From the NCBI RefSeq assembly GCF_031583595.1, contig NZ_CP134145.1:1364001-1428000 (forward strand): a stretch of DNA of 64,000 bases, read 5' to 3'. The notes under the pieces are model-generated. The model was not told the DNA's origin. It ran no database searches and saw nothing but the letters and a program-made list of their open reading frames with translations. The stretch comes from Thalassotalea psychrophila (GTDB lineage Bacteria > Pseudomonadota > Gammaproteobacteria > Enterobacterales > Alteromonadaceae). Within the stretch, counting starts at the first letter, position 1. Every line of letters starts with the position of its first letter. A program made the position numbers and the translations under genes. This document shows positions 53,935 through 62,243 of the stretch, one piece after another.

Positions 53935-54566
53935 TCAGTTTAAAAGGTCAAGTAATGGAAACATTACTAAGCGGCGGGTTTATTTGTAAAACCAGCGATG
54001 AGCTTGCATTTGGTTTTTTACAAAATACCGAAAATTTTGCCAGTGTTGAACAGCAACTTAACTTAATGAACCGTACCATTGCTAATGCCAATGATGGCGA
54101 GGTGCTATTTTGTGCTTACCAAGCCATAGGTGATGATGAACGTAAAGTGGTAAGCAGCCAATTTAGAGAAATCACCGCATCATTACTGCCACTTATTGAG
54201 TGGTTGGTTTTAGTGCAAGAAGCGAAAGGCGACAACTCGCCATTGTCTGAAGGTAAAGTTATACGCTTAAATGAACTGCAATCTATTATTGAAGACACTC
54301 CTGCATTTAGTGAGCAGCTAACTAAAATATCACGATATAGCTTATTTAATTCATCAAGCTCTGCGGTAGATGCCCAGTTAAAGCTGATATTTAAACGTTT
54401 GGTTGATTTAGGCTATTTATTAAAGCCCAACCCTGATAATCAAATTTACCTTGCCACAGGTAAAGTCGATTACTTGTTTGAAGTGATCCGCTTTATTGAT
54501 GAAAGTGAAAACTTAAACTTGGCGGAACAAGCAGAAGAAGCCATTCAGCAAGGGGACTTATTGTGA
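53931..54566 (+). CDS. MksE/JetB-like kite subunit
   Basis: 211-residue acidic protein predicted to be mostly helical with winged-helix character. The N-terminal block ETLLSGGFICKTSDELAFGFLQN and the C-terminal LIFKRLVDLGYLLKPNPDNQIYLATGKVDYLFEVIRFI resemble MukE/MksE/JetB kite proteins, which dimerise on the kleisin. Overlaps the SMC gene by four bases and the next gene by four bases, so the three products are made together. Assigned mainly by size, order and context. Confidence 0.65.
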   Translation: MISLKGQVMETLLSGGFICKTSDELAFGFLQNTENFASVEQQLNLMNRTIANANDGEVLFCAYQAIGDDERKVVSSQFREITASLLPLIEWLVLVQEAKGDNSPLSEGKVIRLNELQSIIEDTPAFSEQLTKISRYSLFNSSSSAVDAQLKLIFKRLVDLGYLLKPNPDNQIYLATGKVDYLFEVIRFIDESENLNLAEQAEEAIQQGDLL

Positions 54567-55783
54567 GCCAGCCCTTGCAAACTGCAGGCATAAAATTTTT
54601 AAAAGCTCTGGCCAATCATTCAGACGTGATCATGAAGGCGTATTTGTCTGGCCGAGTAAATGAGCTTGAGTTTGACGCAAAAGTACTGGAAAAATTAATT
54701 GAACACGGTGTACTTTGGCGACCAGAGCCTGGTGAAGATTTACGCTTAAGAAGTTCAATTAGAGGCTTGTTAGAAAACAACCTTAGGGATGAGCGCAACC
54801 GTCAGCTAGATGCCAATATAGGCACTAAGCTAGAATTAATTAAAACTGTAACGTCACATTATAAAGAAGCATTACATCATCAAAATTATGCTGAAGCAGA
54901 AGTGTATATTGAAGATTTAACCGAGCAGGTATATGGCTTGGTGGATAGCTTAAAATCAAACGTGCGTAATTTATGGCGCCGCATCCATAACGAGTTTGGT
55001 TATGTGGCGTCGATTAATGCCAAAATTAGAGAAAATGAGCTAGCCCAAAGCCAGCTAACTGAAATGCGTAAACAACTGGAAATGTTTCACTTTGATGAGT
55101 TAGCTGCTATTGCTGGTACCTCAAGAGAGTTGCGCCGCTTATTAGTGGTGCAATTACAGCGAAGTTACAGTGAAATAAGCCAAGAGTTAAGTATTGCTCA
55201 AAGTAAGTTAATTGACTTATTGGGTAAATTTAGACAATACCTGCACCGCTCGCAGTTATTAAAAGGTTTTGTCTTGCATGCGCAGCAAAAGCCTGATTAT
55301 CAAGTTAAAGACTATTCTGCAAAACATAATGTGCCGAATTTGTTTAACCAAGCAAAAGCAATAATAAAACCAGCCCAAATAGATGTGAACAACATTGAAC
55401 ACGAGCGCTTATTTGCTGAAGTTGTTAGTCATATTAAAGAAGTTCGCCATGCTAATTTAGGCGTTAAAGATAAACGCCAAGCGCAAGGCTTTGAAATAAA
55501 TGACATTGAACAAATAGATATTGAAAGCGATTTAATAAAGAAAAACGTTGAAAGTTACTTTTGTCAGGTCATTGACTCCGGACATCGTATGTCGGCGCTT
55601 GAATATCATCAACAAAACCAATTAGATTTAGATCAAGAAGTTTGGGTGTACGGAGTTATTAATGGCTATCAAGGGTTAAGCAGCGAAGAGCAAGATTTTT
55701 TTGAAATAGGCACAGAAGGGCATGTGCATCCGCAGTTTAATGGTAACTATATTATTGAAGATGTTGAATTAGGGCTGCGTTAA
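54563..55783 (+). CDS. MksF/JetA-like kleisin subunit
   Basis: 406 residues, GTG start overlapping the previous stop (GTGA). The N-terminus looks like a winged helix (VLEKLIEHGVLWRPEPGEDLRLRSSIRGLLENNLRDE, residues ~41-77), as in MukF/MksF. A long helical middle contains coiled coil, and a C-terminal region (EVWVYGVINGYQGLSSEEQDFF) may be the second wing that contacts the SMC head. The gene order SMC-kite-kleisin is the reverse of the usual kleisin-kite-SMC order of mksFEB and jetABC. No JetD/MksG-type nuclease gene follows. Confidence 0.65.
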   Translation: MSQPLQTAGIKFLKALANHSDVIMKAYLSGRVNELEFDAKVLEKLIEHGVLWRPEPGEDLRLRSSIRGLLENNLRDERNRQLDANIGTKLELIKTVTSHYKEALHHQNYAEAEVYIEDLTEQVYGLVDSLKSNVRNLWRRIHNEFGYVASINAKIRENELAQSQLTEMRKQLEMFHFDELAAIAGTSRELRRLLVVQLQRSYSEISQELSIAQSKLIDLLGKFRQYLHRSQLLKGFVLHAQQKPDYQVKDYSAKHNVPNLFNQAKAIIKPAQIDVNNIEHERLFAEVVSHIKEVRHANLGVKDKRQAQGFEINDIEQIDIESDLIKKNVESYFCQVIDSGHRMSALEYHQQNQLDLDQEVWVYGVINGYQGLSSEEQDFFEIGTEGHVHPQFNGNYIIEDVELGLR

Positions 55784-55792
55784 GGAAAATAA

Positions 55793-55979
55793 ATGTTTCA
55801 AATTACCTTATTTAATCAGCATGCCAGAAAGCCGGATTTCTACTAAATATAAAACTGAGAAAGGCGCATTAAAAGCAACTCATCAATGGTTTGTTAGTAA
55901 CCAATAAGACAAGTCAGCTCATGCGCTATTTATATCTCCTGAAAAAGGCACCATTAATTATCAACACACCCGCATTTAG
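55793..55979 (+). pseudogene. Decayed fourth cistron of the SMC operon, about 61 codons
   Basis: AAGGAAAATAA-ATG starts 10 bases after the kleisin stop and reads MFQITLFNQHARKPDFY before a stop. One base out of phase, the frame continues TKYKTEKGALKATHQWFVSNQ, then a TAA, then in the same frame DKSAHALFISPEKGTINYQHTRI and TAG at 55977-55979. The total of 187 bases is 62 codons plus one, consistent with one inserted base and one nonsense change. I do not recognise the protein. A 12-bp imperfect stem at 56015-56043 may terminate the operon. Confidence 0.6.
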
Positions 55980-56078
55980 CTCTGGACATTAACAACTTAC
56001 AAATTTTCTGTAAGGCTTGTCGATTTTTGAAAATCGAACAAGCACAGCGATGATTGGTGCTAATTGTCGTTTTTACCG

Positions 56079-57593
56079 TTAATTTTCTTGCTTTTGCTCA
56101 ATCACTGGCATTTGGCTGTTGATCTCATTGCTTTGTCGCTCTACTGTCAGATCGATATCTTCTTCACTATTTAATGCTTGATTGTAACCGGCTGCATCCC
56201 AGCCACCACCCAACGTTTTATAAAGCCCGACAAATGATGTTTGTAAGCTTTCGGCCGCAGCCGAAAAATCTTGTTGTGATTTGGCTTGGTTACGCTGAGC
56301 ATCTAGTACGTCGATATAGCTGATAACACCATTGCTATAACGTAAATTGGCGAGGCGTAAATATTCATCTGTTGCAGCGAGTAATTCGCGTTTTAAATAA
56401 TATTCAGTACGGTTTTTATCAACATTTTCAATGGCTTCAGCCGACTCTCTAAAAGCTACAAAAATAACTTTACGATAATTAAGAATGGTTTCACGATATT
56501 CAGATTTTACTTTGTCAACATTAGCCGTTGTTGCCCCCCAATTAAATAAGGGCATAGAAATATCGGCACCTATTTCCCAATACTCGGCATTATCGAGTAG
56601 GTCATCTACTTCTAAACTTTTTGCACCAAAGTTACCCACTAAGCTTATATTGGGAAAATAGTCAGCCTTTGCTACGCCAATTGCGGCGGTTGCCGCATGA
56701 AGCTTACGTTCTTGCGAGATAACATCAGGTCGACGTTTTAATAACTCTGATGGTAACCCCATAGGTAGCGACTCTCGATCTAAGTTGTTTGGATTTCGAT
56801 CTGGAATTTTTAGTTTTTTAGGTGATTGATCCAGTAATATAGACAATTGATACATGCTTGAACTGAGCGAGTTATGTAGTGCTGGCAATTTCAATTTTTC
56901 TTGCATTAACTCCACATTACTTTGACTCACATCTAGTCCTGAGATAATACCTTGCTTGTGTCTTAATTCAGTAATTCGTTTAGACTTTTCACGAGCGACA
57001 ATATTATTATTAGTTAATTGTATCTGATTTTGAGCATCTTGAATTTTATAATACAGCTCGGCAACTTGCGCAATTAGCGATATTCTTGAACCGTAAAACT
57101 CTGCTTGGGTAGCCTGTAAATTGGCAATGTCGGCTTCATTGCTGCGGCGCAATTTACCCCATAAATCAAGCTCCCAAGATACATTAGCCGTCCATTTAAA
57201 TTCATTGTCTATTTTCGGATCTGTTGTTAACGCTTTGCTGGTTCTCTCACGATCGGCGTCAAAGGTCATATCAAAATTTGGTAAAAAACGGCTGTCACTT
57301 TCTACTAAACCAATTTGCGAGCGATACACCCGCTCGCTGGCAATTTTTAAGTCAATGTTATTATCCAGAGCTTGTTGAATGTACTCTTGGAGTGCCGGGT
57401 CTTGATAAAATGATCGCCAGTCTAATGTGGCTACTGAAGCACCTGTTTGATTTGTTTCATCGTTGAATTGCCATGTAGGCAATTCTTCCGCTGCTACTTC
57501 AGGAGCTTTTTGATAATCAGGGCCAATAGCACACCCAGATAATAAAGTAATTGCCAGCACTAAGTAGTTTGGCTTTAACAATGGGTTACTCAT
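56079..57593 (-). CDS. RND efflux outer membrane factor (OprM/TolC-type lipoprotein)
   Basis: 504-residue outer-membrane channel of the NodT/OprM group. Lipobox LLSGCAIGPDYQ with the lipidated Cys at about residue 21. Two OEP repeats of helical/beta barrel type; GVAKADYFPNISLVGNFG (start of the second repeat) and LRYSNGVISYIDVLDAQRN are typical. Ends in a Gln/Glu-rich tail. Third gene of the MFP-RND-OMF operon, two bases after the RND gene. Confidence 0.92.
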   Translation of the reverse strand: MSNPLLKPNYLVLAITLLSGCAIGPDYQKAPEVAAEELPTWQFNDETNQTGASVATLDWRSFYQDPALQEYIQQALDNNIDLKIASERVYRSQIGLVESDSRFLPNFDMTFDADRERTSKALTTDPKIDNEFKWTANVSWELDLWGKLRRSNEADIANLQATQAEFYGSRISLIAQVAELYYKIQDAQNQIQLTNNNIVAREKSKRITELRHKQGIISGLDVSQSNVELMQEKLKLPALHNSLSSSMYQLSILLDQSPKKLKIPDRNPNNLDRESLPMGLPSELLKRRPDVISQERKLHAATAAIGVAKADYFPNISLVGNFGAKSLEVDDLLDNAEYWEIGADISMPLFNWGATTANVDKVKSEYRETILNYRKVIFVAFRESAEAIENVDKNRTEYYLKRELLAATDEYLRLANLRYSNGVISYIDVLDAQRNQAKSQQDFSAAAESLQTSFVGLYKTLGGGWDAAGYNQALNSEEDIDLTVERQSNEINSQMPVIEQKQEN

Positions 57594-57595
57594 AC

Positions 57596-60500
57596 TTAAG
57601 CCTCCTTATCTGCAGAGCTGAACTTTTGTTTCATCTTTTCAGCGAAACTGACAAAAATAACAAAAAATAATGGTACTAAAACAATCCCAACAGTCGTTGC
57701 TGCAACCATGCCACCCAGTGTCCCCGTTGATATTGACTGCCTTGCTTGAGCACCAGGTCCCATTGACAGAACTAACGGTAATATACCTAATATGAACGAT
57801 ACAGATGTCATTATTATAGGGCGAAAGCGTTGCTCTGCTGCTTCAATTGCCGCTTGTTTAATGGTTCGACCATGCTCTTGATGCAGGCTTTTGGCAAATT
57901 CAACAATTAGAATAGAGTTTTTAGCGGAAAAACCTACCAAGGCTACTGCCGATATTTGAAAGAAAAGGTTATTTTCAATGCCAACCAGCCAGGCAATAAT
58001 TGCCGCGCCAGCCAAAGCAATAGGCACTATTAATAATACAGGAATAGGGATCACCCAGCTTTCATACAATGCGGCAAGGAATAAATAGATAAATACCACA
58101 GCAAGTAACATTGCAGAGCCTGCTTGACCACTGGCACTTTTTTCTTGATATGACATACCTGTCCACTCATAAGCAAAACCATCAGGCAATTCTTCTTTGG
58201 CTAATCGCTCTATTGCGTCCATTGCCTGGCCTGAACTATAGCCTTGGGCCGGTGTACCGCCAATACTTGCACTGGTGAATAAGTTGTGACGACTGATATT
58301 ACCTGCACCTGCTGCGTATTCAATTTTAGCCAACATGGATAAAGGTATTAATGCACCCGTTCCCGACTTGATATAAAAACGGGAAAGATCTTCAGGACGA
58401 CGTCTAAACTCAGCTTCAGCTTGTACTTTTACTTTGTAAGTACGACCAAACATATTAAAGTCACTTGCTGATGTTGAACCGGTTAACTGCTTTAACAAAG
58501 TATTTAAATCAGCTAAATTGACGCCATAAGTTTTTACCATTTCACGATCAACAATGAGTTTTAGCATCGGTATATCACCACTTAGGGTGCTACTTATATT
58601 GCCTATTTCAGGTAAAAACTGTGCTTTTTGAATGAATGACTTTGCAATTTCAACTAAACCTTCAGAATTAGCGCCACTACGGTCTTGCAATTCAAATGAA
58701 AAACCACTGCGCTCGCCCATACCCGCAATGGCGGGAGGTTGAAATACCTTGTAGGTGAGCTCTGGATAGCCGGCAATTATTTCACCAACTTCGCTCATGG
58801 TTTTTTCCATGGTGTAGTCTGATCTGTCATCCCAGGGTTTCAACATTATTTGAAAGTAAGCGTTTTCTTCGCCAGAGCCATTACTAAGGTTTTCACCTGT
58901 TAAGGTAATGATTTGGTCAATTGCTGGGTGGGCAGTTAATTCTTTTTCAACTTTAAATGTTGTTTTTGCCGTGCGTGCTACCGACGTGCCGGGTTGTAAT
59001 TGTATATCGGCATAGAACATGCCGGTATCTTCAAGTGGCATAAAACCGGAAGGCATTTGTTTGAAAATAACTATACCGACAGTAAATATTGCCACAAATA
59101 AAACTACCGAACGCGCTGTACGTTTTATTGCCGCAGCAACGTAACTGCTATATTTACTGGTAAGCGCATCAACTTTTTTATTAAACCAAGTGAATATTCG
59201 CGATGTTTTTTTCTCAGGTTTCATCAACAGTGCGCATAATGCTGGGCTTAGGGTGAGGGCAACAATGGTTGATATGAGAACGGCAACCGTTAGTGTAACC
59301 GCGAATTCTTTATAAAGTTCACCAGATATTCCCCCTAAGAACGCAACAGGTAAAAACACCGCTGCCAGAACTAGTGAAGTTGCGATCAGTGCGCCAGTTA
59401 ATTCTTTCATCGCTATTGCTGTTGCTTGCGCGGCGTTTATGGCTTTTTCCTGCATGATCCGTTCGACGTTTTCGACTACTACAATCGCATCATCAACCAC
59501 TAATCCAATCGCTAACACCATTGCTAATAAACTGATGGTATTAATTGAAAACCCAAAAGCGGCTAAAAAGGTGAAGGTACCAATAATTGATACTGGCGCC
59601 GCTAACATGGGGATTATAGTTGTGCGCCAATCTTGTAAAAATAAAAACACCACGGCAGATACTAATAATAATGCCTCGATTAAGGTGATAACCACTTCAC
59701 TAATCGCAGCTTCAATAAACACGGAAGTATCGTAAGCAATTTCATAGCTGATCCCGCTAGGAAATTGGCCAGATAATTCAGCCATTGTGGTTCTAACTTG
59801 TTCAGCAACTTCCAGTGCATTTGCACCCGGTAATAACAGCAAAGCAGCAATGGCTGCACTTTGTCCATTATGTTGTGATATCAGTTTATAAGCACTGGCG
59901 CCAAGCTCTACTCTGGCTACATCTCGAAGTCTAATCAATGCGCCATTGTCGGTAGCTTGGATTATGATGTTACCAAAAGACTCCGCATCTTTTAATTTTC
60001 CTGAAGCGTTTATAGTAAGAGATAAATTAATATCTCCATCGGCTGGTTGGCTACCTAATGAGCCAGCTGCGGCATTGGCGTTTTGTTCTTTGATAGCGTC
60101 AACCACATCACTTGGGGTTAAACCATAAGACGCAAGATCATCTGGTCGTAACCAAACTCGCATTGAATAAGTACGAGCACCGACATTTCTTACCTTGGCA
60201 ACACCAGGGATGCGTTTTAATGCCTGTTGAATTTGCAAGGTTACAAAATTACTTAAGTATAAATCGTCGAATCGTGCTTCACTTGAGCGTAAAATCAAGG
60301 TCATTAGTGGCACGGTTGAGGTTTTTTCAACGGTGACTCCATCAGTAATAACATCACCAGGTAAATCACCTTCCGCTTGTTTTACCTTATTTTGTACATC
60401 TATTGCAGCAAAGTCTGGGTTGGTACCTACATCAAAAGTGATTTTTATTTTAGAACTACCACCGTTATTGCTGCTGGAGGTCATATACAGCATATTTGGT

Positions 60501-60718
60501 ACGCCGTTAATTTTTTGCTCTAACGGGATAGAAACTGATTCAGCGGTTATTGCGGCAGTAGCGCCACTGTAACTACCTGAAATAGTCACTTGTGGGGGAG
60601 ATATGTTTGGGTACTGATCAATGGGCATTTTAAAAATAGAAACAATACCAACCAGTAAAATTATTATTGATAATACCGAAGCAAAAACAGGGCGTTTAAT
60701 ACAATATTGTGAAATCAC
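57596..60718 (-). CDS. RND multidrug efflux permease (HAE1, AcrB/MexB-type)
   Basis: 1040-residue inner-membrane proton/drug antiporter, 12 transmembrane helices and two large periplasmic loops. The N-terminus FCIKRPVFA-like MISQYCIKRPVFASVLSIII, the proton-relay pair DD in GLVVDDAIVVVENVERIM (TM4) and GFSAKNSILIVEFAKSLHQEHG (TM10, Lys) are conserved. Exports drugs, dyes, detergents or bile-type amphiphiles through the OMF. Twelve bases separate it from the MFP gene upstream. Confidence 0.95.
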   Translation of the reverse strand: MISQYCIKRPVFASVLSIIILLVGIVSIFKMPIDQYPNISPPQVTISGSYSGATAAITAESVSIPLEQKINGVPNMLYMTSSSNNGGSSKIKITFDVGTNPDFAAIDVQNKVKQAEGDLPGDVITDGVTVEKTSTVPLMTLILRSSEARFDDLYLSNFVTLQIQQALKRIPGVAKVRNVGARTYSMRVWLRPDDLASYGLTPSDVVDAIKEQNANAAAGSLGSQPADGDINLSLTINASGKLKDAESFGNIIIQATDNGALIRLRDVARVELGASAYKLISQHNGQSAAIAALLLLPGANALEVAEQVRTTMAELSGQFPSGISYEIAYDTSVFIEAAISEVVITLIEALLLVSAVVFLFLQDWRTTIIPMLAAPVSIIGTFTFLAAFGFSINTISLLAMVLAIGLVVDDAIVVVENVERIMQEKAINAAQATAIAMKELTGALIATSLVLAAVFLPVAFLGGISGELYKEFAVTLTVAVLISTIVALTLSPALCALLMKPEKKTSRIFTWFNKKVDALTSKYSSYVAAAIKRTARSVVLFVAIFTVGIVIFKQMPSGFMPLEDTGMFYADIQLQPGTSVARTAKTTFKVEKELTAHPAIDQIITLTGENLSNGSGEENAYFQIMLKPWDDRSDYTMEKTMSEVGEIIAGYPELTYKVFQPPAIAGMGERSGFSFELQDRSGANSEGLVEIAKSFIQKAQFLPEIGNISSTLSGDIPMLKLIVDREMVKTYGVNLADLNTLLKQLTGSTSASDFNMFGRTYKVKVQAEAEFRRRPEDLSRFYIKSGTGALIPLSMLAKIEYAAGAGNISRHNLFTSASIGGTPAQGYSSGQAMDAIERLAKEELPDGFAYEWTGMSYQEKSASGQAGSAMLLAVVFIYLFLAALYESWVIPIPVLLIVPIALAGAAIIAWLVGIENNLFFQISAVALVGFSAKNSILIVEFAKSLHQEHGRTIKQAAIEAAEQRFRPIIMTSVSFILGILPLVLSMGPGAQARQSISTGTLGGMVAATTVGIVLVPLFFVIFVSFAEKMKQKFSSADKEA

Positions 60719-60730
60719 TAAAATTCTCCC

Positions 60731-61951
60731 TTATTTTTCTTTGGCTTTAGCTGGCTTTTCAGCCGCTTTTTTCTGGGATTTGTTTTCAGATTCCTGGGCT
60801 TTTTTAGCCGCCTCTTTTATGTCTTTTGCCATAATGGCAATTACATGGCTACCATGTTGCACTTTGTGAGTCCCTTCTAACACTACTTTTTCACCATTAC
60901 TTAAGCCGCTTTGTACTAGAAAGCTTCCGCCGACATTGCGACCTAAGACAACAAAGCGACGCTCTATGGTGTTTTGCGGTAATACCACATAAACAAAGGA
61001 GCCACTTTGTTCAAACTTTACCGCCTGCTCTGGCAGTAATAAACTATTGTCAAGTTCATCAAGCTGTATACGTGCTTTCGTATATTGTCCCGGTAGCAGT
61101 TCTCTGTCAGGGTTGATAATTTCAGCTCTGGCGGTAAATGTTGCAGTTTCTTGATTTGCTTTTGGCGCAGTGAATTTCATTTGTCCTAAGTGTGGGTATT
61201 CGCTGCCATCGGGTAATGTAATTGTTACTAAACCTTCAACTGAGGTACCCTCAATATCTGCTTTATATTTTTCATAGTAACTTTTTAACCGGCGTCTGGC
61301 TTGCAAGTAATCTAATGTTGTCATTTGAAATTCGATGAACAACGGATCTACTTTTTGTACATTGGTGAGTAATGAAATGCCTGAACCGCCAACTAATGCA
61401 CCAATGTCGGCATTTGAAGCACTGACAACGCCTGATATGGGAGCACGAATTTGAGTATAGCTTAGCTCTAATTCCGATTGTTGCAAGGATGCTTCCGCTG
61501 ATTTTAAACTGGCTTGCGCGCTGTCTAAATCGGCAAAAGCATTATCTAAGTCAAGCTGACTGGAAGCGTCTTGCTCATAAAGTGGCTTAATTCTTTTTAC
61601 ATCTCTATTGGCTTTTGCTAAAGCATTTTTCGCCTGAATATGACTGGCTTGAGCACTGGCCAGTGCGGCTTGGTACGGACCATCATCAATAGAGTAGAGC
61701 AGTTGATCTTTAATCACGAAACTGCCTTCTAAAAAATGTTGTTGTTCAAGGTAACCCTCTACTCGGGCTCGAACTTCAACATCAAGGGAAGCTTGGGTAT
61801 TAGCAATATAGTGACCATACAAAGGAATATTTTTTTGGCTTAGCTGCGTAACGATCACTTCAACTTTTTCAGGAGCGATTACTTGTGGTTCATTACAAGC
61901 ACTTAAAATAAATAAAGAAAGTATGCAGGGAAAAAGTTTTGCCGTGTTCAT
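60731..61951 (-). CDS. RND efflux periplasmic adaptor (membrane fusion protein, AcrA-type)
   Basis: 406-residue lipoprotein (lipobox LFILSACNEPQV, Cys at about residue 19). Contains the split lipoyl domain (VRARVEGYLEQQHFLEGSFVIKDQLLY ... IRAPISGVVSASNADIGALV), a coiled-coil hairpin between the halves, then beta-barrel and membrane-proximal domains. The Lys/Ala/Glu-rich C-terminal tail (KKAQESENKSQKKAAEKPAKAKEK) is longer than usual. First gene of the operon. No tetR/acrR-type regulator is adjacent, which is unusual for such operons. Confidence 0.94.
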   Translation of the reverse strand: MNTAKLFPCILSLFILSACNEPQVIAPEKVEVIVTQLSQKNIPLYGHYIANTQASLDVEVRARVEGYLEQQHFLEGSFVIKDQLLYSIDDGPYQAALASAQASHIQAKNALAKANRDVKRIKPLYEQDASSQLDLDNAFADLDSAQASLKSAEASLQQSELELSYTQIRAPISGVVSASNADIGALVGGSGISLLTNVQKVDPLFIEFQMTTLDYLQARRRLKSYYEKYKADIEGTSVEGLVTITLPDGSEYPHLGQMKFTAPKANQETATFTARAEIINPDRELLPGQYTKARIQLDELDNSLLLPEQAVKFEQSGSFVYVVLPQNTIERRFVVLGRNVGGSFLVQSGLSNGEKVVLEGTHKVQHGSHVIAIMAKDIKEAAKKAQESENKSQKKAAEKPAKAKEK

Positions 61952-62243
61952 GAAAGTTGCTCCAGCTTATATTGTTTTTTTAATTTTAGTTAAATTATAG
62001 GTCGATTAAGTGCAAAATTGTAAGGCTTATTTTAAATAGTTTTGTAAGTTCATGTACAGCCTGTTATTCAAGCCGTTAAAAATGATTAATTATTGTTAAA
62101 TCAGGGGTATACATAGTGTTATTTAATGAAATTGGTGTTGTTCATAAAATAGAAAGTTGTAGATAAATTAACCAATTCCTTTTATGGTAGTTCTGGTATA
62201 AAAAGATCACTCTGGAATAAAATACTAATAACAAGGAACCAAA

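Noticed and set aside
50233..55783. Complete Wadjet (JetABCD) defence system
   Set aside because: No JetD-like gene on either side, and the gene order differs; only an SMC-kite-kleisin set is supported.
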